From Halobacteriales archaeon QS_6_64_34 (GTDB lineage Archaea; Halobacteriota; Halobacteria; Halobacteriales; Haloarculaceae), in assembly GCA_003020925.1 (NCBI GenBank), contig PXRT01000012.1, positions 12,191-76,190 of the forward strand: DNA of 64,000 nucleotides. Direction: 5' to 3'. The translations under genes and the position numbers were made by a program. This document shows positions 32,464 through 41,649 of this stretch, in pieces; the first letter of the stretch is position 1, and every line of letters starts with the position of its first letter. Under the pieces are notes generated by a model. The model saw only the letters and a program-made list of their open reading frames with translations, was not told the DNA's origin and made no database searches.

Positions 32464-33759
32464 CTACGCGCCGGCGGCCTTCTCGGCTTCGGCCTGGACG
32501 AGATACGCGCGGTCGTCGGTGTATTCTGCGGCCTCGTCGAGCGCGTCCTCGGTGCCAATCTGGCACAGCGCCCAGGCGGCGGAGGCCCGCACTCGGTCGC
32601 TCTCGTCGGACTCCAGGACGTCGGAAAGCGGTGCGATGGCGCGGGTGTCGCCCAGCAGGCCCAGCGCGCGGGCCGCGACCGAACGGACCTCCCCGCTCTC
32701 CGCAGTGAGACGGTTCGCGACGGGCTGGACCGACTCGGCGCTGCCGATGGCGCCCAGCGCCCGCAGCGTCACCTTCTGGAGGGCGTAATCGCCGTCGTCC
32801 TCGATGAACTCGTGGAGGGTCTCGCAGGCGCGGTCGTCGCCTATCTTCCCGAGCACTCTGATGGGGCCCTTGTTGCGCTTCTGAGCGAGTTCGTGTATCT
32901 TCTCGAAAGCCGGCTCGGCGTCGCTGCCGAGATGGTAGAAGATGTCGATGAAGTACTCCTCCATGAAATCCGAGCTCAGCTTCTCGAACGCAAAGAGGAC
33001 GAGTTCGAGATTCCCCGCCTTGGCGTGGAGCTTGGCGGCGTTCCACTCGGGCGGGAAGTCCTTGCGGTTCTCGTTGGTCAGGATGTCGTAGAAGCCCTTG
33101 GAATCGAGCTGTTCCTGGACGGTGAGGTCGCTCCAGACCTCCGCTGCCTCGAGGTCCGCCTCTAGCCCCTCGGCGGCGGCCAGCAGGTCCGCGATACTCT
33201 CTTCGTCCGCGTCGGGGTCGAGGCCGGCGTCGGCGACGGCATCGGCAACCAGGCCGACGGCGTTGGCGGCCGACTCGAGGTCCTCGCCAGCGTCGGCGTC
33301 GCGGTCGAGATAGTCGGCGACCTCCTCGAGGAACGACTTGACGGCGGCCAACGCGTCTCTCTCGCCGTCGTCGGTCCACTCGCTGTCGGTCAGCGTCGTC
33401 TGTGCGTCCTCGAGAATTCCGACCACGTCCTCGGCGTAGGGGCCGCGCTGTTCCTCAAGCTGGTCCCGGAGGTCCGAGAGGCGGGACTCGATGTCGGCCG
33501 CCGGGTCCTCGGCGTCCTCGTCGTCCTCGTCCGGCTCCGGGAGCTGTTCGGCGTCGCTCTCGATGCTGTCGAGGCGCTCCTCGACGCCGTCCAGTGCGGC
33601 TTCGGTCTCGGCCGCTTCGAGCTCCGCTTTCGCTTCGTCGAGGCGTTCCCCGAGCGTTTCGGCCGTCACGGCGGTCGCGGGGACGTCTTCGCTGCCCGAC
33701 TCCGCCGGTGTGGATTCCTCGTCGGCCGTTTCCTCGGTCTCGTCGTCCCCGTTGCTCAT
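32464..33759 (-). CDS. HEAT-repeat protein with acidic coiled-coil N-terminus
   Basis: This 431-residue soluble protein has a very acidic N-terminus rich in Glu and Ala, predicted to form coiled coils up to about residue 200. The C-terminal part contains repeated HEAT units such as IRVLGKIGDDRACETLHEFIEDDG, RALGAIGSAESVQPVANRL and RALGLLGDTRAIAPLSDVLESD. Such proteins act as scaffolds, including phycocyanobilin-lyase-like HEAT families, so no enzyme role can be assigned. It is transcribed away from purE, with about 117 bp between them. Confidence 0.8.
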   Translation of the reverse strand: MSNGDDETEETADEESTPAESGSEDVPATAVTAETLGERLDEAKAELEAAETEAALDGVEERLDSIESDAEQLPEPDEDDEDAEDPAADIESRLSDLRDQLEEQRGPYAEDVVGILEDAQTTLTDSEWTDDGERDALAAVKSFLEEVADYLDRDADAGEDLESAANAVGLVADAVADAGLDPDADEESIADLLAAAEGLEADLEAAEVWSDLTVQEQLDSKGFYDILTNENRKDFPPEWNAAKLHAKAGNLELVLFAFEKLSSDFMEEYFIDIFYHLGSDAEPAFEKIHELAQKRNKGPIRVLGKIGDDRACETLHEFIEDDGDYALQKVTLRALGAIGSAESVQPVANRLTAESGEVRSVAARALGLLGDTRAIAPLSDVLESDESDRVRASAAWALCQIGTEDALDEAAEYTDDRAYLVQAEAEKAAGA

Positions 33760-33876
33760 GTACGCAGGTGTGTGTGTCCGGGCTAAGAGCGTTTTCCTTT
33801 CGACCCCGCCCGTGGCCTGCTACAATAATCCGTATGAAACCACAGACGCTTAGGTCCGACGCGGCACAGCAAGACC

Positions 33877-34536
33877 ATGACCGCAGATAGCGTCCAGTCG
33901 CTCATCGACCAGCTCCACGACGAGGCAGCGATGGATATTCCGGCCGACGAGACGCCCGACATCGGCATCATCATGGGCTCGGATTCGGACCTGCCGACGA
34001 TGGCTGGCGGGAAGGGCAAGCGCCCGGGCGCGTATGCCGCGCTGGCCGACGAACTCGGCTTCGAGGAGCAGACCGACTACACCGAGGCTCCCGACGCACG
34101 CTTTACCTTCGAGACGTTCGTCTGCTCGGCCCACCGCACCCCGGACCTCATGTACGCCTACGCGGAGACCGCCGAAGCCCGGGGGCTCGATGTCATCATC
34201 GCCGGCGCGGGCGGGAAGTCGGCCGACCTGCCCAACATGACTGCCAGCATCGCCTACCCGCTGCCGGTCATCGGCGTGCCGGTCCAGGAGAAGTCCGTCG
34301 ACTCGGTCATCGGGATGCCACAGGGGGCGCCCATCACGGCCGTCGACGCGGGCAAATCGTTCAACGCGGCGCTGACGGCGGTCCAGATGCTCTCCCGTCA
34401 GCACGACGAACTGCGCGACAGACTTGTTGACTACCACGAGGGGCTCCAGACGGCGGTCGGGCAAGTCGCTCGGGACCTCCACGAACTGGGGACGCCCGGG
34501 TTCAAAGGGGAGTACTGGAACGCCGACGAGCAGTAA
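33877..34536 (+). CDS. purE: N5-carboxyaminoimidazole ribonucleotide mutase
   Basis: This 219-residue purine enzyme moves the carboxylate of N5-CAIR to give CAIR. The motif GIIMGSDSDLPTM (about 29-41) and SAHRTPDLMYAYAE (about 87-100) with the catalytic His are intact, followed by IIAGAGGKSADLPNM and GVPVQ. It is longer than bacterial PurE because of an N-terminal extension and a GGKGKRPGAYAALADELGF segment. It has its own promoter region and stands apart from purK in this window. Confidence 0.94.
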   Translation: MTADSVQSLIDQLHDEAAMDIPADETPDIGIIMGSDSDLPTMAGGKGKRPGAYAALADELGFEEQTDYTEAPDARFTFETFVCSAHRTPDLMYAYAETAEARGLDVIIAGAGGKSADLPNMTASIAYPLPVIGVPVQEKSVDSVIGMPQGAPITAVDAGKSFNAALTAVQMLSRQHDELRDRLVDYHEGLQTAVGQVARDLHELGTPGFKGEYWNADEQ

Positions 34537-34633
34537 CCGTACTGCCTCATCACTGCGGCCCCGCTATGAGGGGGTCACAGCACCGGGGAAAGACGCCTGA
34601 GTCGGCCGAATTCAGGCGCCGTGCGGTTATCAA

Positions 34634-34643
34634 CCCTTATATG
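34634..34643 (+). promoter_or_regulatory. TATA box of the nuo operon
   Basis: CCCTTATATG lies about 42 bp before the nuoA ATG, so the mRNA would have a leader of roughly 15 nt. A GGAG Shine-Dalgarno-like word at 34671-34674 sits just before the start codon, unlike many leaderless neighbours. Confidence 0.5.
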
Positions 34644-34681
34644 CGAGTACCCCTAACCGGCGTACGATAGGAGATTCCGGA

Positions 34682-35095
34682 ATGAGTAACCCATGGATTG
34701 CCATCGGTGCGCTCGCCGTCGTGGCCCTCGCGATACCCATCACGATGATGGTCGTCTCGAGCCTGCTGCGACCGAGCGTTCCCGAACAGGGCAAAACCGC
34801 CACTTACGAGTCCGGCGAGGTGCCGACCGGCAGCAGCCAGAAAATCAAGTTCAATATCCAGTACTACATGGTCGCGCTGCTGTTTCTCGTCTTCGACATC
34901 GAGACCGTCCTCATCTTTCCGTGGACGGTCATCTACCGCGACGCCGTGAGCGCGGTCGGCATGACGAGGATACTCCTGCCGATGGTCGTCTTCATCGGCA
35001 TCCTCGCTGTCGGACTCGGTTGGGCATGGCGCAACGGCGCGGTCAGGTGGGTGCGCAGTCCGCGCGCCACGAAGGGGGCAGACACCTATGAGTAG
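34682..35095 (+). CDS. nuoA: NADH dehydrogenase-like complex subunit A
   Basis: This 137-residue membrane subunit has three hydrophobic helices (about 5-27, 60-85, 95-120). The loop QGKTATYESGEVPTG and KIKFNIQYYMVALLFLVFDIETV are the conserved NuoA signature near the quinone site. It starts an operon of proton-pumping complex I-like genes. It overlaps nuoB by 8 bases. In haloarchaea this complex takes electrons from an unknown donor, since NADH-input subunits are absent. Confidence 0.95.
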   Translation: MSNPWIAIGALAVVALAIPITMMVVSSLLRPSVPEQGKTATYESGEVPTGSSQKIKFNIQYYMVALLFLVFDIETVLIFPWTVIYRDAVSAVGMTRILLPMVVFIGILAVGLGWAWRNGAVRWVRSPRATKGADTYE

Positions 35096-35780
35096 TGACC
35101 AGACACCACCGGCTGTAAAAGACGTATCGACCCAGGAGGCCCGGATGGGCGAGGGGGCCGACGCCCGGTTCAACTCCACGCTGCGTGAGGCGTTCGGTTC
35201 GACGCCGTTCATCCTCACGAAGTTCGACCAGTTCATGAACTGGGTGCGTGGCTCCTCGATGTTCATGCTGCAGTTCGGTATCGCCTGCTGTAGCATCGAG
35301 ATGATTCACACCTACGCCATCAAACACGACCTGGACCGCTTTGGCGCAGGGATTCCCCGCGCGTCGCCACGACAGGCCGACGTCATCGTCGTCCCGGGGA
35401 CCATCGTCTCGAAGTTCGCGCCGCGCATGAAGCGCGTCTACGACCAGATGCCAGAGCCGAAGTTCGTCGTCTCGATGGGGTCGTGTACGATTTCGGGCGG
35501 CCCGTTCCAGGAGGGCTACAACGTCGTCAAGGGCGCCGAGGAAGTCATCCCGGTCGACATCCACGTCCCAGGCTGCCCGCCACGCCCCGAAGCACTGGTC
35601 TACGGCGTCGCCAAGCTCCAGGAGCGCATCGCCAACGGCGAGTCCTCGCCGGTGACGGTCAAGCCCTACGAACTCGAACAGTTCGGCGACCTCGAACGGG
35701 ACGAACTCGTCGAGCATCTGGCCGACGAGATAGACGAGGACGACCTCGTGATGCGGTACAACTGGAATGATTCGCCATGA
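35088..35780 (+). CDS. nuoB: NADH dehydrogenase-like complex subunit B
   Basis: This 230-residue peripheral subunit would carry the N2 [4Fe-4S] cluster. Its cysteine ligands are seen in GIACCSIEM, VSMGSCTISGG and VPGCPPRPEAL. It forms the quinone-reducing arm with the NuoCD fusion. The N-terminus has an extra ~40-residue segment before TPFILTKFDQFMNW. It overlaps both neighbours (nuoA at 8 bases and nuoCD by ATGA). Confidence 0.96.
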   Translation: MSSDQTPPAVKDVSTQEARMGEGADARFNSTLREAFGSTPFILTKFDQFMNWVRGSSMFMLQFGIACCSIEMIHTYAIKHDLDRFGAGIPRASPRQADVIVVPGTIVSKFAPRMKRVYDQMPEPKFVVSMGSCTISGGPFQEGYNVVKGAEEVIPVDIHVPGCPPRPEALVYGVAKLQERIANGESSPVTVKPYELEQFGDLERDELVEHLADEIDEDDLVMRYNWNDSP

Positions 35781-37453
35781 GCCTGGAGAAACCCTCCTCA
35801 CCGACCGAAATCGGCGTCACCGAGGACGGGCTGGACTACGACGCCCTGGCGGAGCTGCTGGGCGGCCACGTAATCGACCGCGAGAGCCACGTCAACGCCG
35901 AAGGATTCGTCGTCCGCCCCGACGAAGTGCAAGCGGTCCTATCGACGCTGAAGACCGAGGCGGGCTTTGACCACCTCGCAAATCTGACCGCCCAGGAGTA
36001 CGACGACCGCTACGAGTCTATCTACCACCTCCGGAAGTACGACGACCCGACACAGGAACTCTCTATCGTCGTGCCCTCGCCCAAGGACGACCCGCACAAC
36101 CAGTCGGCCGCTCGCATCTACGACACCGCTGACTGGCACGAGCGCGAAGCCTACGACCTGGTCGGCATCGACTACGACGACCACCCGGACCTCCGCCGTA
36201 TTCTCCTGCCCGAGACGTGGCAGGGGCATCCACTGAGTCAGGACTACGACCAGAACCAGCCCCAGATTGTCACGCTGCGGGAGAACGCCAACCCGCTGCA
36301 GGACGACCAGCGCAGCGAGGACGACCCCGACACGATGTTCGTCAACATCGGGCCACACCACCCGGCGACTCACGGCGTCCTCCACGTCAAGACGGTGCTG
36401 GACGGCGAGCAGGTAGCCGATATCGACCCCGACATCGGCTATCTCCACCGCTGTGAGGAGCAGATGTGCCAGCAGGGCACCTATCGCCACCAGATTATGC
36501 CCTACCCCGACCGCTGGGACTACGTCTCGGCCGGGATGTTAAACGAGTGGGCCTACGCACGCGCCGCCGAGGACCTCGCGGACATAGAAGTCCCCGAGTA
36601 CGCACAGGTCATCCGAACGATGTCGGCGGAGCTGTCCCGTATCGCCGCGCACATGCTCGCGCTGGGAACGTTCGCACTGGACGTGTTCGGTGACTTCACC
36701 GCCATCTTCCAGTACGCGTTCCGCGACCGCGAGGTCGTCATGAACATCCTCGAAGACATCTCCGGCCAGCGGCTGATGTTCAACTACTTCCGGCTGGGCG
36801 GCGTCGCCTGGGACCTCCCCGAACCCCGCGATGAGTTCTTCGAGAAGATACGTGACTTCCTCGATGACTTGCCGTACAAGCTAGAGGAGTACCACGACCT
36901 CATCACGGGCAACGAAATCTTCCAGATGCGCTGTGTGGACACGGGCGTTCTCACACCGGAGAAGGCAAAGTCCTACGGCGCCACCGGCCCGGTCGCTCGC
37001 GGGTCGGGCGTCGACTACGACCTGCGCCGTGACGACCCCTACGGCTACTACGACGAACTCGACTGGAACGTCGTCACCGAGACCGGCTGTGACAACTTCT
37101 CCCGCGTCCTCGTCCGCATGCGCGAGGTCGAGGAGTCGGCCCGAATCATCGAGCAGTGTGTCGACCTGCTCGAGCAGTGGCCCGAGGACGACCGCGAGAT
37201 TCAGGCCAACGTCCCCCGGACGCTGCGTCCGGAGCCCGACGAGGAGATTTACCGCGCCGTCGAGGGCGCCAAGGGCGAACTCGGCATCTACATCCGCTCG
37301 GACGGCACCGACAAGCCCGCGCGGTTCAAGATTCGCAGTCCGTGCTTCTCGAACCTCCAGACGCTGCCCGAGATGTCCCAGGGCGAGTACATCCCCGACA
37401 TGATTGCCTCGCTGGGTAGCCTGGACATCGTTCTCGGGGAGGTGGACCGCTGA
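35777..37453 (+). CDS. nuoCD: NADH dehydrogenase-like complex, fused subunits C and D
   Basis: This 558-residue protein fuses the 30-kDa (NuoC, about 1-170; DWHEREAYDLVGIDYDDHPDLRRIL) and 49-kDa (NuoD, about 190-558) subunits. NuoD begins FVNIGPHHPATHGVLHVKTVLDGE and contains IGYLHRCEEQMCQQGTYRHQ, a normal quinone-pocket region. Fusion of C and D occurs in several lineages. It overlaps nuoB by ATGA and nuoH by one base. Confidence 0.95.
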   Translation: MSLEKPSSPTEIGVTEDGLDYDALAELLGGHVIDRESHVNAEGFVVRPDEVQAVLSTLKTEAGFDHLANLTAQEYDDRYESIYHLRKYDDPTQELSIVVPSPKDDPHNQSAARIYDTADWHEREAYDLVGIDYDDHPDLRRILLPETWQGHPLSQDYDQNQPQIVTLRENANPLQDDQRSEDDPDTMFVNIGPHHPATHGVLHVKTVLDGEQVADIDPDIGYLHRCEEQMCQQGTYRHQIMPYPDRWDYVSAGMLNEWAYARAAEDLADIEVPEYAQVIRTMSAELSRIAAHMLALGTFALDVFGDFTAIFQYAFRDREVVMNILEDISGQRLMFNYFRLGGVAWDLPEPRDEFFEKIRDFLDDLPYKLEEYHDLITGNEIFQMRCVDTGVLTPEKAKSYGATGPVARGSGVDYDLRRDDPYGYYDELDWNVVTETGCDNFSRVLVRMREVEESARIIEQCVDLLEQWPEDDREIQANVPRTLRPEPDEEIYRAVEGAKGELGIYIRSDGTDKPARFKIRSPCFSNLQTLPEMSQGEYIPDMIASLGSLDIVLGEVDR

Positions 37454-38493
37454 TGCAGTCGGCGCCACTGCCCGAGTCGCTGGCCGACCTGGCCGGACTC
37501 GACCCCAACAGCACGCCGGTGATGATTCTGATGAGTCTCATCGGCGCCGCGCTCATCGGCTCGCTGATGATGACCAACACGGCGCTTGCGGGCCCGTGGG
37601 CCAAGCGGAAGATTACGGCCGCCTTCACCGACCGCATCGCGGTCGACCGAATCGGTCCCTTCGGGCTGCTCATCATCGTCGCTGACTCGGTGCGCCTGCT
37701 CTCGAAGGAACTCATCGTCCCCGAGGGCGTCGACCGTCCGGCCTGGGACCTCGCGCCGCTGCTCATCGCGAGTTCAGCGCTGCTTGGCTTCGCCGTCATC
37801 CCGATGGGGAACGGGCTCCACCTGGCCGACCCCGAGGTCGGACTGGCCTACGTCTTTGCGACGGCCTCGATGGCCTCCATCGGCCTCGTGATGGCCGGCT
37901 ACGCCTCGAACAACAAGTACTCGTTTCTCGGCGGCCTGCGAGCGGTCGCACAGAACCTGGCCTACGAGATTCCCCTGATTCTGACGGGGGCTTCCGTGGT
38001 CATCTTCGCCGGTTCGCTCCAGATAAGCGAAATCGTCGCGGCCCAGAGCGCGACCCTTATCGGCCCGATTCCGTCCTGGTACGCCTTCGTCAACCCCTTC
38101 GCGTTCGTGCTGTTCATGATTGCGAACCTGGCGGAGGTCGGCCGCAACCCCTTCGACATCCCGGAGGCACCGACGGAGATTGTGGCGGGGTACCAGACCG
38201 AGTACTCCTCGGTGTACTTCGTGCTCATCTACCTCGGTGAGTTCATCCACATCTTCCTGGGCGGCGCCATCATCGCCACCATCTTCCTGGGCGGCCCGGC
38301 CGGACCCGTCCTCCCGGGCATCGTCTGGTTCCTCATCAAAATCTGGGGCGTCTTTCTGTTCACCCAGTGGGCCCGCTCTGCGGTCCCACGGGTGCGTATC
38401 GACCAGCTCATCGAAATCGGCTGGAAGGGAATGCTCGTCCTCTCGCTCGCGAATCTGCTGTTGACCGCGGTCATCGTCGGGGTGGTCGCCTGA
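37453..38493 (+). CDS. nuoH: NADH dehydrogenase-like complex subunit H
   Basis: This 346-residue membrane subunit links the quinone site to the proton channels. It has about eight hydrophobic helices and the signature AEVGRNPFDIPEAPTEIVAGYQTEYS. The first loop reads RKITAAFTDRIAVDRIGPFGLL, slightly different from the usual QxRxGPN motif. It follows nuoCD by overlap and precedes nuoI by 37 bp. Confidence 0.95.
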   Translation: MQSAPLPESLADLAGLDPNSTPVMILMSLIGAALIGSLMMTNTALAGPWAKRKITAAFTDRIAVDRIGPFGLLIIVADSVRLLSKELIVPEGVDRPAWDLAPLLIASSALLGFAVIPMGNGLHLADPEVGLAYVFATASMASIGLVMAGYASNNKYSFLGGLRAVAQNLAYEIPLILTGASVVIFAGSLQISEIVAAQSATLIGPIPSWYAFVNPFAFVLFMIANLAEVGRNPFDIPEAPTEIVAGYQTEYSSVYFVLIYLGEFIHIFLGGAIIATIFLGGPAGPVLPGIVWFLIKIWGVFLFTQWARSAVPRVRIDQLIEIGWKGMLVLSLANLLLTAVIVGVVA

Positions 38494-38530
38494 TGGCCGC
38501 TCCGACCGACGCTTCCGGAGGTAGCTACCA

Positions 38531-38992
38531 ATGATTGGCATCATGAAATCCATGGCGACGACGATGAAACACGCCCTCGACGGGGAGACGTTCACGGTGG
38601 AGTACCCGGACGTCGCCCCCGAGGTGAGCCCCCGCTTCCGTGGCGTCCACAAGTTCAGCCAGGAGCGGTGTATCTGGTGTCGGCAATGTGAGAACGTCTG
38701 TCCGAACAACACCATCCAGATTGTCCAGGACGACCAGCGCAACGGCGAGCAGTACAACCTCCACATCGGCCAGTGTATCTACTGCCGGCTCTGTGAGGAA
38801 GTCTGTCCCGTCGACGCAATCCTGTTGACCCAGAACTTCGAGTTCACCGCCGACACGAAAGACGAGTTCGCCTACGACAAGGAGCAACTCAAGAACGTCC
38901 CGTGGTACAAGGACCTGGACCCACTGGAGTCGCGCGAACCGGACCGTGGCGCCTGGATTGGGGAAGGTGACGGCGAAGTGGATTACCAGTAA
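38531..38992 (+). CDS. nuoI: NADH dehydrogenase-like complex subunit I (2x[4Fe-4S])
   Basis: This 153-residue ferredoxin-like subunit has two CxxCxxCxxxCP sites: CIWCRQCENVCP and CIYCRLCEEVCP, each binding a [4Fe-4S] cluster that carries electrons to NuoB. A GGAGG word at 38517-38521 precedes the start codon. A T6 tract at 39013-39018 after the stop suggests that transcription from the nuoA promoter can end here, before the histidine kinase gene. Confidence 0.95.
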   Translation: MIGIMKSMATTMKHALDGETFTVEYPDVAPEVSPRFRGVHKFSQERCIWCRQCENVCPNNTIQIVQDDQRNGEQYNLHIGQCIYCRLCEEVCPVDAILLTQNFEFTADTKDEFAYDKEQLKNVPWYKDLDPLESREPDRGAWIGEGDGEVDYQ

Positions 38993-39012
38993 AACCACTC
39001 TTGGCTGGCACG

Positions 39013-39018
39013 TTTTTT
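39013..39018 (+). terminator. T6 tract after nuoI
   Basis: Six T in a GC-rich context, about 20 bp after the nuoI stop. This would separate nuoA-I from the kinase and nuoJ-N genes. It is a sequence-only call. Confidence 0.45.
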
Positions 39019-39074
39019 GTTCGATTCTCAGACCCGTTGTGCATCCAACGGGAGAGGCTCTATCGGGGAAATTG

Positions 39075-39088
39075 TTATATAAATAAAA
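39075..39088 (+). promoter_or_regulatory. TATA box of the histidine kinase gene
   Basis: TTATATAAATAAAA is a strong AT-rich element centred about 24 bp before the GTG at 39104. It indicates that the kinase has its own promoter inside the nuo gene cluster. Confidence 0.6.
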
Positions 39089-39103
39089 ATAAAAGCCTTG
39101 TAT

Positions 39104-40828
39104 GTGAAAGCTGTCTCGTCAGTCTCGCTGGCACCGGGGACTGCTGAGATACTTCTTTTCACCGCATCGACGATGGCGATGTGTGGTGCCCTGTGGTGGA
39201 CGTTCCGGAACCGGGAGAAGCGGGCGACGACGGAGTTTGTGGCGTTTCTCCTGACACTGTTACTCTGGAACGCGCTCCAGCTCGCGGAGTTGCTGGGCGG
39301 ACGGGCAACCGCCTACTACGCGACGTTTGCGGTGCGTGCGACGCGGGCGTTCATGGCGGCCAGCTGGCTGTATTTTACTGTGACGTTCGCCGGGTATCGC
39401 CACGTCCTCGAGAGATGGTCCATACGGGCCGTCACGGTTGCCGGACTCGTGTATCTCATCGTGCTGACTGCCATTCCATCCATCGCGACGACGATTACGT
39501 TCACAGTTGCTGAGTTCGCCGTGCCGTCGGTCGTGACCTACCACACGCGCGGACTGACACTGTACATGGCCGGTGCCCGGATAGTGGGATACGGGTTCTC
39601 CGGTAGCGGAACCTTCGCGCTTACCTACCGACTCCTCTACACGGGGTATGCAAAGCGCTGGCAGACGATAGTTTTCTTCATCGTTGCGTTCGGGGCCATC
39701 CTCTGTGATTTGGCCCTGTCGTTCTCACTCTTCCCCGGGCTACGTGGCGTCGATTACGCCGCGCTCTGGACCGCAGGTGCGGCGCTTACGTTCATCGTGG
39801 CGATCTACCGCAGTGATTTGTCCGAGTTCATTCCCACTGTCAGGTCCTCCATCGTGGAAAATATCGACGACGCGGTCATCGTGCTCAACACGAAGTATCA
39901 GGTCGTCGATTACAATTCGACTGCGGAATCGTTTTTTACGAGCCCGGTTACTGAAACTGTCGACGCTGCGGATGTCCTCCCGGCGCCGATTGTCGAGTCC
40001 AATTTGTTGACGATGGAGAGTACCGGCCGAACGACAATCTCCGTCGATTCCGACGGTGAACTGGTCTACTACGACATGTCCGTTTCGAGGGTAAACGCGG
40101 CCGATGATGTGACTGGAATCACGATAATCCTCAGGGACGTGACCGAACGGGAGCAACGCCGGGCGAAACTGGAGGAGAAGCGCCGCGAACTCGCACGGAA
40201 GAACGAGCGACTGGAGGAGTTCGCGAACATCGTGAGCCACGACCTGCGGGCGCCGCTCTCGGTCGCGAGCGGGAACCTCGAACTGGCGCGCCAGGAGACA
40301 GAGAGTGAGTATCACGACGACGTCGCTGGGGCACTCGGGCGGATGGAGGAGCTGATAGACGACACACTGGCCCTGGCGAGGGATGGCCAGACTGTCACCG
40401 AGACCGAGCCGGTCGACCTCCGGGCGCTGGTCGAGGACTCCTGGTCCAACGTTGGGATGGACGGTGCGACGCTGTCCATCGAGGGGGGCATGACTGTCGC
40501 GGCCGACAGGGGGCGGCTGCGGCAGGTCTTCGAGAACCTCTTCCGAAACAGTGTCGAACACAGCGACGGTGCGGTCTCCATCGTCGTCGGCGTCACCGAC
40601 GGGGGAATCTACGTCGCGGACGACGGCCCCGGTATCCCCGCTGACCAGCACGACGAGGTGTTCGAGTCGGGCTACTCGACGAGCGCGCAGGGGACCGGGT
40701 TCGGGCTCGCTATCGTCCAAGAGATAGTCGAAGCACACGGGTGGGAGATATCGGTGACTGACAGCGAGACCGGCGGGACGCGATTCGATATCACTGGGCT
40801 CGACGCCGTCGAGCAGTCGGGCGAGTGA
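39104..40828 (+). CDS. Membrane histidine kinase (7TM N-terminus, PAS, HisKA, HATPase)
   Basis: This ~574-residue sensor kinase has seven hydrophobic segments in the first ~225 residues, like haloarchaeal 7TM-type sensors. A PAS domain (about 240-350, ENIDDAVIVLNTKYQVVDYNS) follows. The HisKA H-box is FANIVSHDLRAPLS, with His near residue 378, and the ATPase domain has NLFRNSVEHS, VADDGPGIP and GTGFGLAI. I prefer the GTG at 39104, which fits the TATA box; a TTG at 39098 is possible. No response regulator is adjacent. It interrupts the nuo genes, so it may sense respiratory state (inferred). Confidence 0.88.
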   Translation: MKAVSSVSLAPGTAEILLFTASTMAMCGALWWTFRNREKRATTEFVAFLLTLLLWNALQLAELLGGRATAYYATFAVRATRAFMAASWLYFTVTFAGYRHVLERWSIRAVTVAGLVYLIVLTAIPSIATTITFTVAEFAVPSVVTYHTRGLTLYMAGARIVGYGFSGSGTFALTYRLLYTGYAKRWQTIVFFIVAFGAILCDLALSFSLFPGLRGVDYAALWTAGAALTFIVAIYRSDLSEFIPTVRSSIVENIDDAVIVLNTKYQVVDYNSTAESFFTSPVTETVDAADVLPAPIVESNLLTMESTGRTTISVDSDGELVYYDMSVSRVNAADDVTGITIILRDVTEREQRRAKLEEKRRELARKNERLEEFANIVSHDLRAPLSVASGNLELARQETESEYHDDVAGALGRMEELIDDTLALARDGQTVTETEPVDLRALVEDSWSNVGMDGATLSIEGGMTVAADRGRLRQVFENLFRNSVEHSDGAVSIVVGVTDGGIYVADDGPGIPADQHDEVFESGYSTSAQGTGFGLAIVQEIVEAHGWEISVTDSETGGTRFDITGLDAVEQSGE

Positions 40829-40978
40829 CACGCACATAGGTTCGTGGACTCGCAGTTCCCGCCAGGTGCGTCCTCCATGCCCCGTGTGGTGGCTCGGACC
40901 GACGTGCTTTCACGCGCTCGCTCGCGCGAGGCGAAAAAGGAATCTTCAAAGGGCCGCCGCCAAGAGTTTCCAAGTAAG

Positions 40979-41248
40979 ATGGCACTGTACGAGTCAATCG
41001 CGTTCGCGCTCTTTGCCCTGGTGACGGTGGGGAGTGCGGCCGGCGTCGTGTTAGTTCGTGACGTCTGGCATTCGGCGCTGTTACTGGGCGTCTCGTTGGT
41101 CAGCGTCGCCGTGTTCTACGTGTTGAACATGGCGGCCTTTGTCGCAACGATGCAAATTCTCGTCTACGTCGGTGGTGTCCTCATCCTCATCACGTTCGCC
41201 GTGATGTTGACCCGCGAGGACGAATCCGTCATCGAGGTGGCGCCATGA
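40979..41248 (+). CDS. nuoJ: NADH dehydrogenase-like complex subunit J, N-terminal part
   Basis: This 89-residue membrane protein corresponds to the first half of NuoJ, with three helices (SIAFALFALVTVGSAAGVVLV; SALLLGVSLVSVAVFYVL; FVATMQILVYVGGVLILITFAVML). In haloarchaea NuoJ is split into two genes. Start at 40979 (MALYES) is chosen over a longer Arg/Ser-rich extension. It follows the kinase gene by about 150 bp and overlaps nuoJ2 by ATGA. Confidence 0.88.
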   Translation: MALYESIAFALFALVTVGSAAGVVLVRDVWHSALLLGVSLVSVAVFYVLNMAAFVATMQILVYVGGVLILITFAVMLTREDESVIEVAP

Positions 41249-41649
41249 CCGACAGACCGCGACTCAACACCGGCGGGAACCTGGTGGCCGGACTCGCCGC
41301 CGTGGCGCTGTTCGTTGTCTTCGCTGTCGTGTTCCTCGGCGCCTCCTTCCCCGCGCCTGCGGGCTTTCCGGACGGGGCCGCGATAACGAAGAGCCTCAGC
41401 GCGGCGATGTTCGACATCGCGCCCGGGCAGTTGATGGGCGACGGCGAAGCGGCCGTCCCCGCCGAGGGGTTCCTGGTCGCGTTTTTCCTCATCGGCGTGC
41501 TTCTGGACGCCGCCTTAGACGGTGCGATAATGCTGGCAAAGCGCGAGGGGGCTGGCGAAAACGTCGGGCTGGACGCTGCGTCCGAGGAGCCCGGCGACGC
41601 CGTTGTGGCCGACGGGGGCTCCCTGTCCGAGGACGGAGGTGAGGAGTAA
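41245..41649 (+). CDS. nuoJ2: NADH dehydrogenase-like complex subunit J, C-terminal part
   Basis: This 134-residue protein has two hydrophobic helices (LVAGLAAVALFVVFAVVFLG; GFLVAFFLIGVLLDAALDGAIML) and an acidic C-terminal tail. It is the second half of a split NuoJ, judged by position between nuoJ and nuoK. Sequence similarity to known NuoJ C-termini is low by eye. Confidence 0.75.
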   Translation: MTDRPRLNTGGNLVAGLAAVALFVVFAVVFLGASFPAPAGFPDGAAITKSLSAAMFDIAPGQLMGDGEAAVPAEGFLVAFFLIGVLLDAALDGAIMLAKREGAGENVGLDAASEEPGDAVVADGGSLSEDGGEE

